A stretch of 64,000 bases of DNA from Longimicrobiales bacterium (GTDB taxonomy: Bacteria > Gemmatimonadota > Gemmatimonadetes > Longimicrobiales > Gaopeijiaceae), in contig JANQRP010000007.1 of assembly GCA_028284495.1 (NCBI GenBank), positions 124,001 to 188,000 on the forward strand. The letters are read 5' to 3'. The first letter of the stretch is position 1. Each line of letters starts with the position of its first letter. The position numbers and the translations under genes are program-made. The notes beneath the pieces are model-generated. The model saw nothing but the letters and a program-made list of their open reading frames with translations, was not told the DNA's origin and did no database searches. Shown here one piece after another: positions 8,434-17,409 of this stretch.

Positions 8434-9771
8434 TCAGTCGACGTGGATGATCTGACTGCGGCGCGTCCCCACCGACACCATGCGAATCGGCGTCTCGGTG
8501 AGCTCCTGGATGCGATCGAGGTAGGCTCGCGCGTTGCGAGGCAGATCCTCGAGCGACCGGCACCCCGTCGTGTCCTCTTCCCACCCCGGGAGCGTCTCGT
8601 AGTTCGGCTCGACGCGCGCCAGCGCGAAGGTGTCGGCCGGGAACTCGCGGGTGCAGCCGCCGTCCTCGGTGCAGTACTCGAGCCCGATCGAGATCTCGGG
8701 CAGCGTGTCGAGGACATCCAGCTTTGTCACCGCGAGCCCCGTCAGGCCGTTCACGCGCGCGGAGAACCGAGCGAGCACGGCGTCGAACCAGCCGCAGCGG
8801 CGGGGGCGCCCGGTGGTCGCGCCGAACTCGCCTCCGAGCTGGCGCATCCGCTCGTCCATCTCCTCGTCGAACCCGGTCGGGAGCGGGCCGTTGCCCACCC
8901 GTGTCGTGTAGGCCTTCACGACCCCGAACACGTCCGTGATCCGTGTCGGACCGATCCCGACGCCGGTCGCGGCACCGGCGGCCGTCGTGTTGGACGAGGT
9001 GACGAAGGGGTAGGTCCCGTGGTCGAGATCGAGCGCGGTGCCCTGGGCGCCCTCCAGCAGCACGGACTTGCCGGCGTCGAGGGCGTGCACGATTTCCCAA
9101 CCCGGGTCCGTCGCGATCACGTCGAGACGGTCGCGGAGTTCGAGCGTCCGCGTCACGGCGGCGTCCAGTGTGCCGTCGTCCTCCTGGCCCATCGCGGACA
9201 GCTTTGCCCGCGCTCGCTCGACGCCGTCCGCAACCAGCTGCTCGAATCGCTCGGGGTTGCGGATGTCGGCCACGCGGATACCGCGCCTGCCCGCCTTGTC
9301 CTCGTACGCGGGCCCGATCCCGCGTCCCGTGGTTCCGATCTTCTCGGACGCGCGGCGCTCGCTCGCCTTGTCGAGCACGCGGTGGTACGGCATCAGCAGG
9401 TGCGCGCGCTCGCTGACGCCGACCCGTGCGGCGAGGTCGATCCCGCGCTCGGCCAGCGCGTCGAACTCTTCGAAGAACTGCAGGAGGTCGAGCACGACGC
9501 CGTTGCCCAGCAGACAGCGCTTTCCGTCGTGAAGCACACCCGACGGGATCTGGTGAAGAATGAACTCCTCGTCGCCGACGTGGACGGTGTGGCCCGCGTT
9601 CGCTCCCCCCTGATAGCGCGCCACGATGTCGGCGTCCTCGGCGAGCACGTCGACGATCTTCCCCTTCCCCTCGTCGCCCCACTGGCACCCCACGATCACG
9701 GTGCAGCGGCCTCCTGCGGCTCTTCGGTCGGCCTGTGTCGGGGCGGCGGAATCAGCCGCGGAATCAGCCAT
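8434..9771 (-). CDS. purA: Adenylosuccinate synthetase
   Basis: PurA joins IMP and aspartate with GTP in AMP synthesis. The 445-aa protein has the GQWGDEGKGK-type P-loop (CQWGDEGKGKIVD), ARYQGGANAGHTV, the TTGRGIGPAYEDK segment, LLEGAQGTALDLDHGTYPFV and TKLDVLD. A 22-residue Ala/Ser-rich N-terminal lead precedes the core. The ATG at 9771 with AAGGA upstream is preferred over a longer frame from 9813. It sits 38 nt upstream of ffh, so the two may be cotranscribed. Confidence 0.97.
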   Translation of the reverse strand: MADSAADSAAPTQADRRAAGGRCTVIVGCQWGDEGKGKIVDVLAEDADIVARYQGGANAGHTVHVGDEEFILHQIPSGVLHDGKRCLLGNGVVLDLLQFFEEFDALAERGIDLAARVGVSERAHLLMPYHRVLDKASERRASEKIGTTGRGIGPAYEDKAGRRGIRVADIRNPERFEQLVADGVERARAKLSAMGQEDDGTLDAAVTRTLELRDRLDVIATDPGWEIVHALDAGKSVLLEGAQGTALDLDHGTYPFVTSSNTTAAGAATGVGIGPTRITDVFGVVKAYTTRVGNGPLPTGFDEEMDERMRQLGGEFGATTGRPRRCGWFDAVLARFSARVNGLTGLAVTKLDVLDTLPEISIGLEYCTEDGGCTREFPADTFALARVEPNYETLPGWEEDTTGCRSLEDLPRNARAYLDRIQELTETPIRMVSVGTRRSQIIHVD

Positions 9772-9852
9772 GGGTCCTTGCCCTGCCGGGCGGTCGAGAT
9801 GAAGTCCGGTCACCCGTCGAGCGGCAACCTCGAGATGCGGCTGGAGGGCACG

Positions 9853-9885
9853 AAAAAACCCGCGCTCCGAGCGGGGGCGCGGGTT
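9853..9885 (-). terminator. Rho-independent terminator before purA
   Basis: On the minus strand AACCCGCGC (9-bp arm at 9877-9885) pairs with GCGCGGGTT (9857-9865) and is followed directly by a T-run (A6 on the plus strand at 9853-9858). This is the clearest intrinsic terminator in the window. It should stop transcription from the aldolase and pilT side, leaving purA-ffh with its own promoter in the roughly 80 nt before purA. Confidence 0.8.
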
Positions 9886-9965
9886 CCCTGATGCATCCTT
9901 GAGGAAAAGCTAGATCCGGTCTCGTCGCCCGTCAACGGACCGGGCACGCTGCGGCCACGAAGGCC

Positions 9966-10856
9966 TCAGGTCGCGGCGGCCAGCCCTTCGAGAAGTCCTT
10001 CGAGCTCCGCGTGGCGCGACGTCGGAAGCGGCGCGAGCGGCGGTCGCGGGGACCCCCCATGACGGCCGAGTCGGTCGAGCGCCGCCTTCACTCCGGGCAC
10101 GCCCATGCCGCCCACGATCCCGATGTGAAGAGGCGCCACGACGTCCCGCATCGCCTCGGCCTCCGCGCGCCGACCGGCAGCGTGGGCCGACGCGAGCATC
10201 GCGCACTCGGCGGGCGCGACGTTCGCGACACCGAGGATCCCCCCTGCGGCGCCCGCGTCGAGGGCGTCCAGCAGCAGGGCGCCGTTGCCGACCAGGACCT
10301 CGAAGTCGTCGGGCGTGATCTCGACCCAGCGGCGCAGCCCATCCAGGTCTCCGCGAGAGTCCTTGAGGCCGACGATGTTCTCGTGCTCGGCGAGCCGCGC
10401 GATCAGGTCGTCGGGAAACACGAGCGTCGCGAACTTCGGAGGCACCTGGTACACGAGCACGGGAACCGGCGACGCGTCGGCGACGGCCGCGAAGTGGTCG
10501 AACAGCACGTCGGGCTTCATGGCGCCGGTGTAGAACGCGGGGGGCTGGACCAGAACCGCGTCCGCCCCGGCCTCGGCGGCACTGCGCGTGAGTCGAAGCG
10601 TGTGGCGCCGGGACTCCGCGCCCGTCCCCGCGATGACGACGTGGCCGGGCGCGGCCTCGCGTGCGATCCGGAGCGTCCGATCGCGCTCATCGGGGTCCAG
10701 GAGTACGGCTTCGCCCGTCGATCCGCCGATCACGAACCCGGCGACACCGGTCGACGCGAATCCCTCGATGTTGGTGCGAAGTGCCGCCTCGTCGACCTCC
10801 CCCGCCGCGTCGAAGGGCGTGGTGGTCGGCACATGCACCCCGGCGAATCGCGCCAA
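9966..10856 (-). CDS. DapA-superfamily aldolase/lyase
   Basis: The 296-aa TIM-barrel protein belongs to the dihydrodipicolinate synthase / N-acetylneuraminate lyase superfamily. It shows the GGSTGEAVLL motif (GxTGE site), the VYQVPP tyrosine loop and the Schiff-base lysine in NIVGLKDSRGD. It lacks the Arg after the tyrosine loop (PPKFA instead of PSRTG) that dihydrodipicolinate synthase uses for its substrate. A true DapA is encoded at 18218, so a different 2-oxo-acid aldolase role, such as 4-hydroxy-2-oxoglutarate aldolase, is more likely. The start is a TTG at 10856, 1 nt after the pilT stop. No other start preserves the N-terminal strand. Confidence 0.85.
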   Translation of the reverse strand: MARFAGVHVPTTTPFDAAGEVDEAALRTNIEGFASTGVAGFVIGGSTGEAVLLDPDERDRTLRIAREAAPGHVVIAGTGAESRRHTLRLTRSAAEAGADAVLVQPPAFYTGAMKPDVLFDHFAAVADASPVPVLVYQVPPKFATLVFPDDLIARLAEHENIVGLKDSRGDLDGLRRWVEITPDDFEVLVGNGALLLDALDAGAAGGILGVANVAPAECAMLASAHAAGRRAEAEAMRDVVAPLHIGIVGGMGVPGVKAALDRLGRHGGSPRPPLAPLPTSRHAELEGLLEGLAAAT

Positions 10857-10857
10857 C

Positions 10858-11994
10858 TCAGGTGCCCCCGTAGATGGCGTTCATCTCCTCGCCCATGTCC
10901 TGGCTCGGTACGGCCGCGCCGCCGGTGCGGGCGCCGAAGGTGTTCATCTGAAGGTCGAAGTCGGCCGGGTTGGTCGCGGCGGCCATCGCCACCTTGAAGT
11001 CCACGATGTCGGCCTTCACCAGCTCCATGAGGTGCTGGTCGAACGACTGCGATCCGTACTGCGAGTGCCCAGCCTCCATGAGGTCGAAGATCTCGTCCAC
11101 CCGTTCCGGGTCGGCGACGCAGTCCCGGATGGTGCCGGTGAGGCGCATCACCTCGACCGCCGCGATCCGGCCGCCCGACTTTCGGGGGATGAGGCGCTGC
11201 GAGATGACCGCCTGGAGCGACTCCGAGAGCCGGATGCGGATCATGGCCTGCTCGCTCGAGTCGAACACGGCGATGAGTCGCGACACCGTCTGGACGGCGT
11301 TCTTGGTGTGGACGGTCGAGATCACGAGGTGACCCGTCTCCGCCGCCTTCAGCGCGATGTCGATCGTCTCCTTGTCGCGCATCTCACCGACCAGGATCAC
11401 GTCGGGGTCCTGACGCAGCGCGGCCCGCAGACCGTGCTTGAACGAGTCGGTGTCCGACCCGATGTCACGCTGTGTGATCGACGCCTTGTAGTCACGATGC
11501 AGGAACTCGATCGGGTTCTCGAGCGTCACCACGTGGAACGGCTTCGCCCGATTGATCGCGTTCACCATCGCGGCCATCGTCGAGCTCTTTCCCGAACCCG
11601 TCACGCCGGTCACGAGGATCAGTCCGCGCTCGTGATCCGAGATCGTCTTCAGGACCTCCGGGAGGCCGAGTTCGTCGATCGTCGGCACCTCGAAGGGGAT
11701 CACCCGCATGACGATCATGAACGATCCGCGCTGCCGCAGAATGTTCACACGGAACCGCCCGAGACCCGGCAGACTCCACGCGCAGTCGTAGTCGTAGACC
11801 GATTCGATGTCGTTCCGCTCGGGCGCGTCCTCGGGGAGCAGCTTGCGGGCGAGTTCCCTCACCTGATCGCGGTTCATCCGTTCCTCGGTGAGGCGGACGA
11901 GCTCGCCGTTGATGCGGGCTCGCACCACGTCGCCGGACTTGATGTGGATGTCGGACGCACCGCGCTTGATGGCGGCCTTGAAGATCTCGGTCAT
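10858..11994 (-). CDS. pilT: Twitching motility ATPase PilT/PilU
   Basis: PilT-type hexameric ATPases retract type IV pili. The 378-aa protein has the N-terminal PAS-like domain (ASDIHIKSGD), Walker A GVTGSGKSS, the Asp box around VVTLENPIEFLH, Walker B (DPDVILVGEMRD) and the His box (TGHLVISTVHT). The open frame extends 19 residues further upstream, but MTEIFKAAIKRGASDIHIK at 11994 matches the family N-terminus. No other pilus gene is in the window. PilT and PilU cannot be separated from sequence alone. Confidence 0.92.
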   Translation of the reverse strand: MTEIFKAAIKRGASDIHIKSGDVVRARINGELVRLTEERMNRDQVRELARKLLPEDAPERNDIESVYDYDCAWSLPGLGRFRVNILRQRGSFMIVMRVIPFEVPTIDELGLPEVLKTISDHERGLILVTGVTGSGKSSTMAAMVNAINRAKPFHVVTLENPIEFLHRDYKASITQRDIGSDTDSFKHGLRAALRQDPDVILVGEMRDKETIDIALKAAETGHLVISTVHTKNAVQTVSRLIAVFDSSEQAMIRIRLSESLQAVISQRLIPRKSGGRIAAVEVMRLTGTIRDCVADPERVDEIFDLMEAGHSQYGSQSFDQHLMELVKADIVDFKVAMAAATNPADFDLQMNTFGARTGGAAVPSQDMGEEMNAIYGGT

Positions 11995-12087
11995 CGGATT
12001 CGGGGTCTGAAGCGGGTCAGGACCACACGGGGGAAACATTTGACGTCCCACAAAGATTGGGCGGCCATCCCCCTCCGCGCCAGCTTC

Positions 12088-13113
12088 TTATGACTTTCCG
12101 GCCGGTGCCGCATGCCTCCAGTCGAGTCCCATGGCACGTCGCACCTCCGACACCGTCTCCGCGGCGATCGTCCGAGCCCTCTCGGCGCCCGCCTCGAGCA
12201 CCTCGCGAACCCGCTCCGGGTGGACCTCCAGTTCGGCCGCCCGTGCCCGCATCGGGGCGAAGGCGTCCGCGATGCTGTCGGCCAGGATTCCCTTGCAGTC
12301 CACGCATCCGCGGGTCCCGGCACGGCACTGGGCCGCGATGTCGGGGATCCGCTCGGCGTCGGTGAGGTGGCCGTGCAGCGTGAAGACGTTGCAGACCTCG
12401 GGTCGCCCGGGGTCGTCGCGCCGGACCCGCTGCGGGTCCGTCACGGCGGTCCGGACGCGTGCCCGGATCTCGTCGGGCTCCGCGAGGATCGGAACGGTGT
12501 TGCCCATCGACTTGCTCATCTTGGCGTCGCCGTCGAGGCCCAGGATGCGGCCGGCCTTCCCGATGAGCGGCTCGGGCTCCGGGAAGAAGTCCTCGCGGTA
12601 GGCGGCGTTCCACTTCCGCGCGATGTCACGCGTCAGCTCCAGGTGCTGCTTCTGGTCCTCGCCGACCGGGACCGCGTCCGCCTTGTAGAGCAGAATGTCC
12701 GCGGCCTGGAGCACCGGATAGTTGAGGATCCCGGCCGGCACGGACTCGAACCGTTGCGCCTTGTCCTTGAACTGCGTCATCCGCTCGAGGTCGCCGATCG
12801 GCGTCACGGCATTGAAGAGCCACGCCAGCTCGGTGTGCTCGGGCACGTCGGACTGCACGAAGATCGTCGAGCGGTCGGGGTCGAGCCCTACCGCCAGGAA
12901 GCTCACCGCCAGATCGAACGTCCGGCGTGGCAGCTCGAGGGGATCACCGCCCGCCGTGATCGCGTGCTCGTCGACGATGCAGAAGATGCACTCGTACTCG
13001 TCCTGAAGGTCCACCCAGCGCTTCAGCGCGCCGAGGTAGTTGCCGAGGTGCGCCTCGCCGCTCGGCTGCATGCCCGAGAAGATGCGCTTCCGCTTCGGTG
13101 CCTCGTCCGACAT
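12088..13113 (-). CDS. trpS: Tryptophanyl-tRNA synthetase
   Basis: TrpRS charges tRNA-Trp. The 341-aa class I synthetase starts KRKRIFSGMQPSGEAHLGNY, carrying the HIGH-equivalent HLGN, and has the KMSKS loop in DAKMSKSMGN. The FNAVTPIGDLERMTQFKDKA and NYPVLQAADILLY segments are diagnostic. The length is normal for bacteria. It is divergent from the phosphatase gene at 13230 and about 90 nt upstream of pilT. Confidence 0.97.
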   Translation of the reverse strand: MSDEAPKRKRIFSGMQPSGEAHLGNYLGALKRWVDLQDEYECIFCIVDEHAITAGGDPLELPRRTFDLAVSFLAVGLDPDRSTIFVQSDVPEHTELAWLFNAVTPIGDLERMTQFKDKAQRFESVPAGILNYPVLQAADILLYKADAVPVGEDQKQHLELTRDIARKWNAAYREDFFPEPEPLIGKAGRILGLDGDAKMSKSMGNTVPILAEPDEIRARVRTAVTDPQRVRRDDPGRPEVCNVFTLHGHLTDAERIPDIAAQCRAGTRGCVDCKGILADSIADAFAPMRARAAELEVHPERVREVLEAGAERARTIAAETVSEVRRAMGLDWRHAAPAGKS

Positions 13114-13169
13114 CGCGAGTTCGGGTCCGGAGGAAGAATCGTGGCGGGCCCGAGATGGGGCCGGTCGTT

Positions 13170-13192
13170 CGAGCGCGATAACTTAGCGATGT
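13170..13192. promoter_or_regulatory. AT-rich patch between divergent genes
   Basis: The 116-nt divergent spacer between trpS and the phosphatase contains GCGATAACTTAGCGAT, its only AT-rich patch. TAACTT (plus) or TAAGTT (minus) could serve as a -10 element. No convincing -35 was found, so this is a weak call. Confidence 0.2.
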
Positions 13193-13229
13193 CGCCGAGC
13201 CCGTCCCACCCCGACCAGGTCCCGCTCCC

Positions 13230-14141
13230 GTGGCCGCATCCTCATCCTCCGACGCCCGTTCACCCGGCACGCCGTCGCCCGATCTCGCGGGAGACGCCGA
13301 GCTCGAATCCTGGCTGGACACGGCGCGGGAGGCCGCCGAGGCGGCTGCCGCCGTGCATGCCGAGTGGGCGGGACGCGTCGGCGTCCCGGACGCGTCCTGG
13401 AAGCGATTCGCCGACCTCGTGTCGGAGGCCGACCTGGTGGCCCAGGAGGCCGCCCTGTCCGTCATTCGGCGGCACCACCCCGACCACGTTGTGCTCGCGG
13501 AGGAGGGCGACGCGGCCACGACCGGACTTCCCGACGGCCCGACGCCGATCTGGATCGTCGATCCGCTGGACGGCACCGCGAACTTCCTCCACGGGCATCC
13601 GATGTACGCGTCGTCCGTGGCGGTCGCGCGGTCGGGGCGGCTGGTGGCCGGCGCGGTGACGGCATCCGCCCTGGGGCACCGCTGGTGGGCACGGCGCGGC
13701 GGCGGTGCGTTCCGTGACGGCGAGCCGATCCGGACGTCGGGGATCCGCACGATGAAGGGTGCGCTGGTCGCGACCGGGTTTCCGTTCAAGGAACCGGATC
13801 ACCATGAGACATACGCGGGCCAGCTGACCCGGGCACTGCGCGCCGGGGCGCAGGTGCGCCGTGGCGGCGCGGCGGCCGTCGACCTCTGCTTTCTCGCCGA
13901 CGGTCGGTTCGAAGGATTCTGGGAGGCCGCGCTCCAGCCGTGGGACTTCGCCGCGGGAGCCCTGATCGTCGAGGAGGCGGGCGGGGTCGTCGGGAGGGTC
14001 GAAGGCGGTCCGCTCCCGCTCGCCTCGGGGAGCGTCCTCGCCGCCAACTCCGCGGAGATACTCGACCTCCTCCGCGCGCGCGTGACCGGCGGCTCGCAGG
14101 GCGGCTCAGAAGGCGGCTCAGAAGCGGGCTCGCGGGGCTGA
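13230..14141 (+). CDS. Inositol monophosphatase family protein
   Basis: The 303-aa protein is a Mg-dependent phosphatase of the IMPase/FBPase superfamily. The metal site is plain: VLAEEGD, WIVDPLDGTANFLHG and, near the C-terminus, ALQPWDFAAGALIVEEAGG. The substrate could be inositol monophosphate, histidinol phosphate or PAP; sequence and context do not decide. The GTG at 13230 is the first start in frame and leaves an Ala/Ser-rich 20-residue lead. The last 17 residues are a tandem Gly-Gly-Ser repeat with Gln/Glu (codons 14089-14141), which is not part of the fold. Confidence 0.9.
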   Translation: MAASSSSDARSPGTPSPDLAGDAELESWLDTAREAAEAAAAVHAEWAGRVGVPDASWKRFADLVSEADLVAQEAALSVIRRHHPDHVVLAEEGDAATTGLPDGPTPIWIVDPLDGTANFLHGHPMYASSVAVARSGRLVAGAVTASALGHRWWARRGGGAFRDGEPIRTSGIRTMKGALVATGFPFKEPDHHETYAGQLTRALRAGAQVRRGGAAAVDLCFLADGRFEGFWEAALQPWDFAAGALIVEEAGGVVGRVEGGPLPLASGSVLAANSAEILDLLRARVTGGSQGGSEGGSEAGSRG

Positions 14142-14176
14142 TCGCACGGCAGCGAACGACGGGTCGCTCACGACGA

Positions 14177-14208
14177 AGCGGGCCCGGAGCCGAAGCCCCG
14201 GACCCGCT
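14177..14208. terminator. Hairpin between convergent phosphatase and hsp20
   Basis: The arms at 14177-14188 and 14197-14208 can form an 11-12-bp stem around an 8-nt loop. One mismatch becomes a G-U pair in the minus-strand transcript, so the stem is better for the hsp20 direction. No T-run follows, so termination is likely but unproven. Confidence 0.4.
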
Positions 14209-14233
14209 CACCTGCCGACCGCGATGCGCGGCC

Positions 14234-14692
14234 TCAGCCCTGGTCGGTCTCGACCGCGCGGCCGATCTCGATCCTGCGGCTCTTCGCCTCCGGCGCCTTG
14301 GGGAGCGTCACGTGAAGGACCCCGTCGGCGTACTCCGCCGAGATCTCGTCCGCGACAACCGTACGCGGCAGCGTGAACGATCGCTGGAACGACCCCGAGC
14401 GACGCTCCCAGATGTGGTAGCGGTCGGCGTCCTCGCGGCGCGTGTCGTTCTTCTCGCCCCGGAGTGTCAGGATGTTGTTCTCGACCTCGAGCTCGACGTC
14501 CTCCTGCCGGACGCCCGGCAGCTCGGCCGTCATGTAGAGCGCCTCGGGCGTCTCTTCGATGTTCACCGACGGGGACCAGGAGCCTCCATCGGCCGACGTC
14601 GGAAACTGCGTCCCGAACGCGGCCTGAAGCCGGTCGGACAGCGTGTCGAGCTCCTGCCAGGGGTTGCGGTAGTTCCAGCGCGTGATGGCCAT
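14234..14692 (-). CDS. Small heat shock protein, Hsp20/alpha-crystallin
   Basis: The 152-aa protein is a holdase-type chaperone. The alpha-crystallin domain covers about residues 43-140, with the VNIEETPEALYMTAELPGVR segment, the RSGSFQRSFTLP strand and the A-x-x-x-D-GVL-x-V-x-LPK motif (AEYADGVLHVTLPKA). The C-terminal RRIEIG supplies the I-x-I/V-like anchor. The ATG at 14692 is preceded by a strong GGAGGA. An upstream in-frame extension is Arg-rich and without homology. No HrcA-binding CIRCE element was seen upstream. Confidence 0.95.
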   Translation of the reverse strand: MAITRWNYRNPWQELDTLSDRLQAAFGTQFPTSADGGSWSPSVNIEETPEALYMTAELPGVRQEDVELEVENNILTLRGEKNDTRREDADRYHIWERRSGSFQRSFTLPRTVVADEISAEYADGVLHVTLPKAPEAKSRRIEIGRAVETDQG

Positions 14693-14992
14693 CGTCGTTC
14701 CTCCGTGTTCGATCGTTCGGGCGTTGATCCACCCGGTGTGTGCGGGCCGGCGTGACCGGCCCCGTTCCCGGGCCACGCGAGGTGCAACCCGCGTGCCGTC
14801 GCTGACGGGGCCGATCCTGCCAATATGAACGGGCGCAACGGGTTGTGGCGGCCGTCGCGCTGTCGAACCGGCAGACCGCCCCCGCCCGACCTGTCATTCC
14901 TTCATGGGACCACGAGCGGGAGGGTCGAGGCTGGCCCGATCCATGCTACATTCGAAGGCATCCTTCGCCCGATCCCCGCGACCCCGCATGCG
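14693..14992. other. 300-nt divergent spacer, hsp20/asd
   Basis: This is the longest non-coding stretch in the window. It must hold promoters for hsp20 (minus) and for the five-gene lysine operon (plus). A patch ATCCATGCTACATTCGAAGG about 40-60 nt before asd contains a possible -10 (TACATT). I found no convincing -35, riboswitch or CIRCE element. A lysine riboswitch was looked for and not recognised. Confidence 0.4.
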
Positions 14993-16051
14993 ATGAGCAG
15001 CACCGGACGGATTCCGACAGGCATCCTCGGCGTGACCGGACTGGTCGGCCGTCGCGCCCTCGCGCGCCTGGCCGACCACCCCTGGTTCGAGGTGGTCGAG
15101 GCAGGTGCGTCGGACGCGTCCGTCGGGATGTCGCTGGAGGCGCTCCGCGTTCGCGCACTCGAGGAGTCCGGCCGGGACCCGTCGGCGTCGGCGGGTGTGC
15201 CGGGGGCGGTCCGGTCACTCGACGGCGCGTGGTCGGCCCCGGTGCTGATCTCGGCGCTGCCCTCCGCGGTCGCGCGCGAGATCGAACCTCGCCTGGCGGC
15301 GGCGGGGCATCTGGTCGTCAGCAACGCGTCGGCTCACCGGGCGAACCCGGCGATTCCGCTCGTCATGCCCGACGTCAATCCGGATCACGTCGACCTCGTC
15401 GGCGCGGGCGGCGGCATCGTCACCAACCCGAACTGCTCCGTGGCCACGTTCGTCCCGCCGCTGGCCCGGCTCCACCGGGCGTTCGGCGTCGAGGCCGTCA
15501 CGGTCACCACCATGCAGGCCGTGTCCGGCGCCGGATCGAGCGGGCCGACGGTCCTCGACCTGGCCGACAATCTCCTCCCCTCGATCTCCGGTGAGGAGGA
15601 GAAGCTCGCCCGCGAGCCGGGGAAGCTCCTCGGACGGGTGGCGGACGGACGGGTCGAGCCGGCGGACTTCCCCGTTTCCGCGACCACGACGAGGGTGCCG
15701 GTGCTTCACGGCCACTTCGTCGACGTGGCCGTGCGCCTGCGGGGCGATCCCGATCCGGCGTCGGCTCGCGCCGTTCTCGAGGCGGAGGCCGACGGCGACC
15801 TGCCCTTCGGACCCACGCTCTCGCAGCTGCGGATCGTCGTGCGCGACGACGAACTCCGGCCGCAGCCGCGGCTCGACCGCGACGCGTCGCAGGGGATGGC
15901 GGTCACCGTCGGTCGCCTCCGGCGCTGCCCGGTCCACGGGCTGAGGTTCGTCGCGCTGGCGCACAATCTGGAGCGTGGGGCGGCGGGCGCCGCGGTGGCG
16001 AACGCCGAACTGGCCCGCGTGCGCGGACTCGTCCCGGGGGTGCTCGCATGA
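14993..16051 (+). CDS. asd: Aspartate-semialdehyde dehydrogenase, archaeal/fungal-type
   Basis: Asd reduces aspartyl phosphate to aspartate semialdehyde with NADPH. The 352-aa protein has the N-terminal GVTGLVGRRAL dinucleotide site, VVSNASAHR, the active-site Cys in NPNCSVATFV, the SGAGSSGPT loop and HGHFVDV. The SNASAHR and PDVNPDHVDL segments mark the longer archaeal/fungal subgroup rather than the usual enterobacterial form. The start is ATG at 14993; the upstream open frame has no homology. Its stop overlaps lysC by 4 nt (ATGA), beginning the chain asd-lysC-dapB-dapA-dapD. Confidence 0.95.
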   Translation: MSSTGRIPTGILGVTGLVGRRALARLADHPWFEVVEAGASDASVGMSLEALRVRALEESGRDPSASAGVPGAVRSLDGAWSAPVLISALPSAVAREIEPRLAAAGHLVVSNASAHRANPAIPLVMPDVNPDHVDLVGAGGGIVTNPNCSVATFVPPLARLHRAFGVEAVTVTTMQAVSGAGSSGPTVLDLADNLLPSISGEEEKLAREPGKLLGRVADGRVEPADFPVSATTTRVPVLHGHFVDVAVRLRGDPDPASARAVLEAEADGDLPFGPTLSQLRIVVRDDELRPQPRLDRDASQGMAVTVGRLRRCPVHGLRFVALAHNLERGAAGAAVANAELARVRGLVPGVLA

Positions 16052-17409
16052 GCGGACCGGCGGTCTTCAAGTTCGGGGGAACGTCGCTCGGGGACGGCGA
16101 GCGGACCGGGCGCGTCGCCCGCATCGTGGCCGGCGCCGGCTCGCCGCCGGTGGTGGTCGTCTCCGCCCCGGCCGGCATGACCGAAGCGCTCGTAGCGCTC
16201 GCCACGGGCCGGTCGCAGGACGACGGCGCCTCGCTCGTGGACGCGGCCCGGCGCATCGCCGCGGAGGTCGGGGGCGAGGACCTGGCCGACCTCATCGAGC
16301 GGATGGTCGCGGAGCGCGTCGTCGCGTTTCGCTCCAGCGGCGGTGCCGGGAGTTCGCCGGCGGCCCGGGACGCGCTCCTCTCACTCGGCGAGGACGTCTC
16401 GACGGCCATCGTCCATCACGCGCTCGTCGACGCGGGCGTGGACGCCGCGCGGGTAGACGCCCGGAACCTCATCCGCACCGACGACCGGTTCGGGGCCGGC
16501 GAGCCCGACCCGGCCGCGATCCGCAGGGCCGCCGAGGAGCGGCTTCTTCCGATGGCTGCGGAGGGTCGGGTGGCCGTCGTGCAGGGGTTCGTCGGCGCCA
16601 CGTCGGACGGCCGCACGACCACCCTCGGGCGGGGCGGGTCCGACCTCACGGCGACGCTGCTCGGCGCCGCGCTCGAGAGTAGCGCCGTGCACATCTGGAC
16701 CGACGTCGACGGCATCCTGACCGGTGACCCGCGCTGGGTCGCGCGGCCGCTCTCGCTGGACGTGGTGGGGTTCGAGGAGGCGGTCGAGCTCGCCTGGTTC
16801 GGTGCGAAGGTGCTCCACGCGGGCGCGGCGAAACACGCCGTCGCCCACCGGCTCCCGGTCCGGATCAGGAGCACCTTCGCGCCCGAGCGCCCGGGGACGC
16901 TGGTACTGGCCGAGCGCTGGGGCGGCCCCGACATCGCCGCGGTCGCGTGCAAGCGGTCGGTCGCGCTGATCCAGGTCCGCTCGCGTCCGACCGCGATCGA
17001 ATACGGCTTCCTCGCCGGCGTCTTCGGGACGCTCGCCGAGCACCGCACACCGGTGGACCTGGTGGCCACGTCGCACACGTCCACCGCCTTCACGATCGAC
17101 GAAGGGGCGGAAATCGGTGCCCTCGCGGAGGCGCTCGATCACGTGGCCGAGGTGGACGTCCGGCGCGGCCTTTCGACGGTGACCGTGGTGGGCCGTGGGC
17201 TTCTCCGCGAGCCCGGTTTCGCGGCTCGCGTCTTCCAGACCGTCGCCTTCACCCCCGTTCACCTGATCTCCCAGGCGACCGACTCCTCGCTCTCGTTCCT
17301 CGTGGACGACGAGGAGGCGGAGGCGCTCGTGCGCCGGCTTCATCTCGTTCTGATCGAGGGGCGGGCGGGTCGCGACGCGTCCGCCCACGGCGCGCGCGGC
17401 GCCGGATGA
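16048..17409 (+). CDS. lysC: Aspartate kinase, monofunctional
   Basis: LysC phosphorylates aspartate, the first step of lysine, threonine and methionine synthesis. The 453-aa protein has KFGGTSLGDGER at the N-terminus, VVQGFVGATSDGRTTTLGRG, the WTDVDGILTGDPR motif and YGFLAGVFGTLAEH at the start of the regulatory ACT region (about residues 310-440). No homoserine dehydrogenase domain is attached. ACT domains usually mean feedback control by an end-product amino acid. The ATG overlaps the asd stop and its own stop overlaps dapB, both ATGA. Confidence 0.96.
   Translation: MSGPAVFKFGGTSLGDGERTGRVARIVAGAGSPPVVVVSAPAGMTEALVALATGRSQDDGASLVDAARRIAAEVGGEDLADLIERMVAERVVAFRSSGGAGSSPAARDALLSLGEDVSTAIVHHALVDAGVDAARVDARNLIRTDDRFGAGEPDPAAIRRAAEERLLPMAAEGRVAVVQGFVGATSDGRTTTLGRGGSDLTATLLGAALESSAVHIWTDVDGILTGDPRWVARPLSLDVVGFEEAVELAWFGAKVLHAGAAKHAVAHRLPVRIRSTFAPERPGTLVLAERWGGPDIAAVACKRSVALIQVRSRPTAIEYGFLAGVFGTLAEHRTPVDLVATSHTSTAFTIDEGAEIGALAEALDHVAEVDVRRGLSTVTVVGRGLLREPGFAARVFQTVAFTPVHLISQATDSSLSFLVDDEEAEALVRRLHLVLIEGRAGRDASAHGARGAG

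Noticed and set aside
7046..9688. An apparent 880-aa fusion of Ffh with an upstream domain
   Set aside because: The upstream part reads purA in the wrong phase. Ffh starts at ATG 8395 with its own Shine-Dalgarno.
14693..14992. A lysine riboswitch or CIRCE heat-shock operator in the hsp20-asd spacer
   Set aside because: No matching conserved sequence or 9-bp inverted repeat of those types was found.
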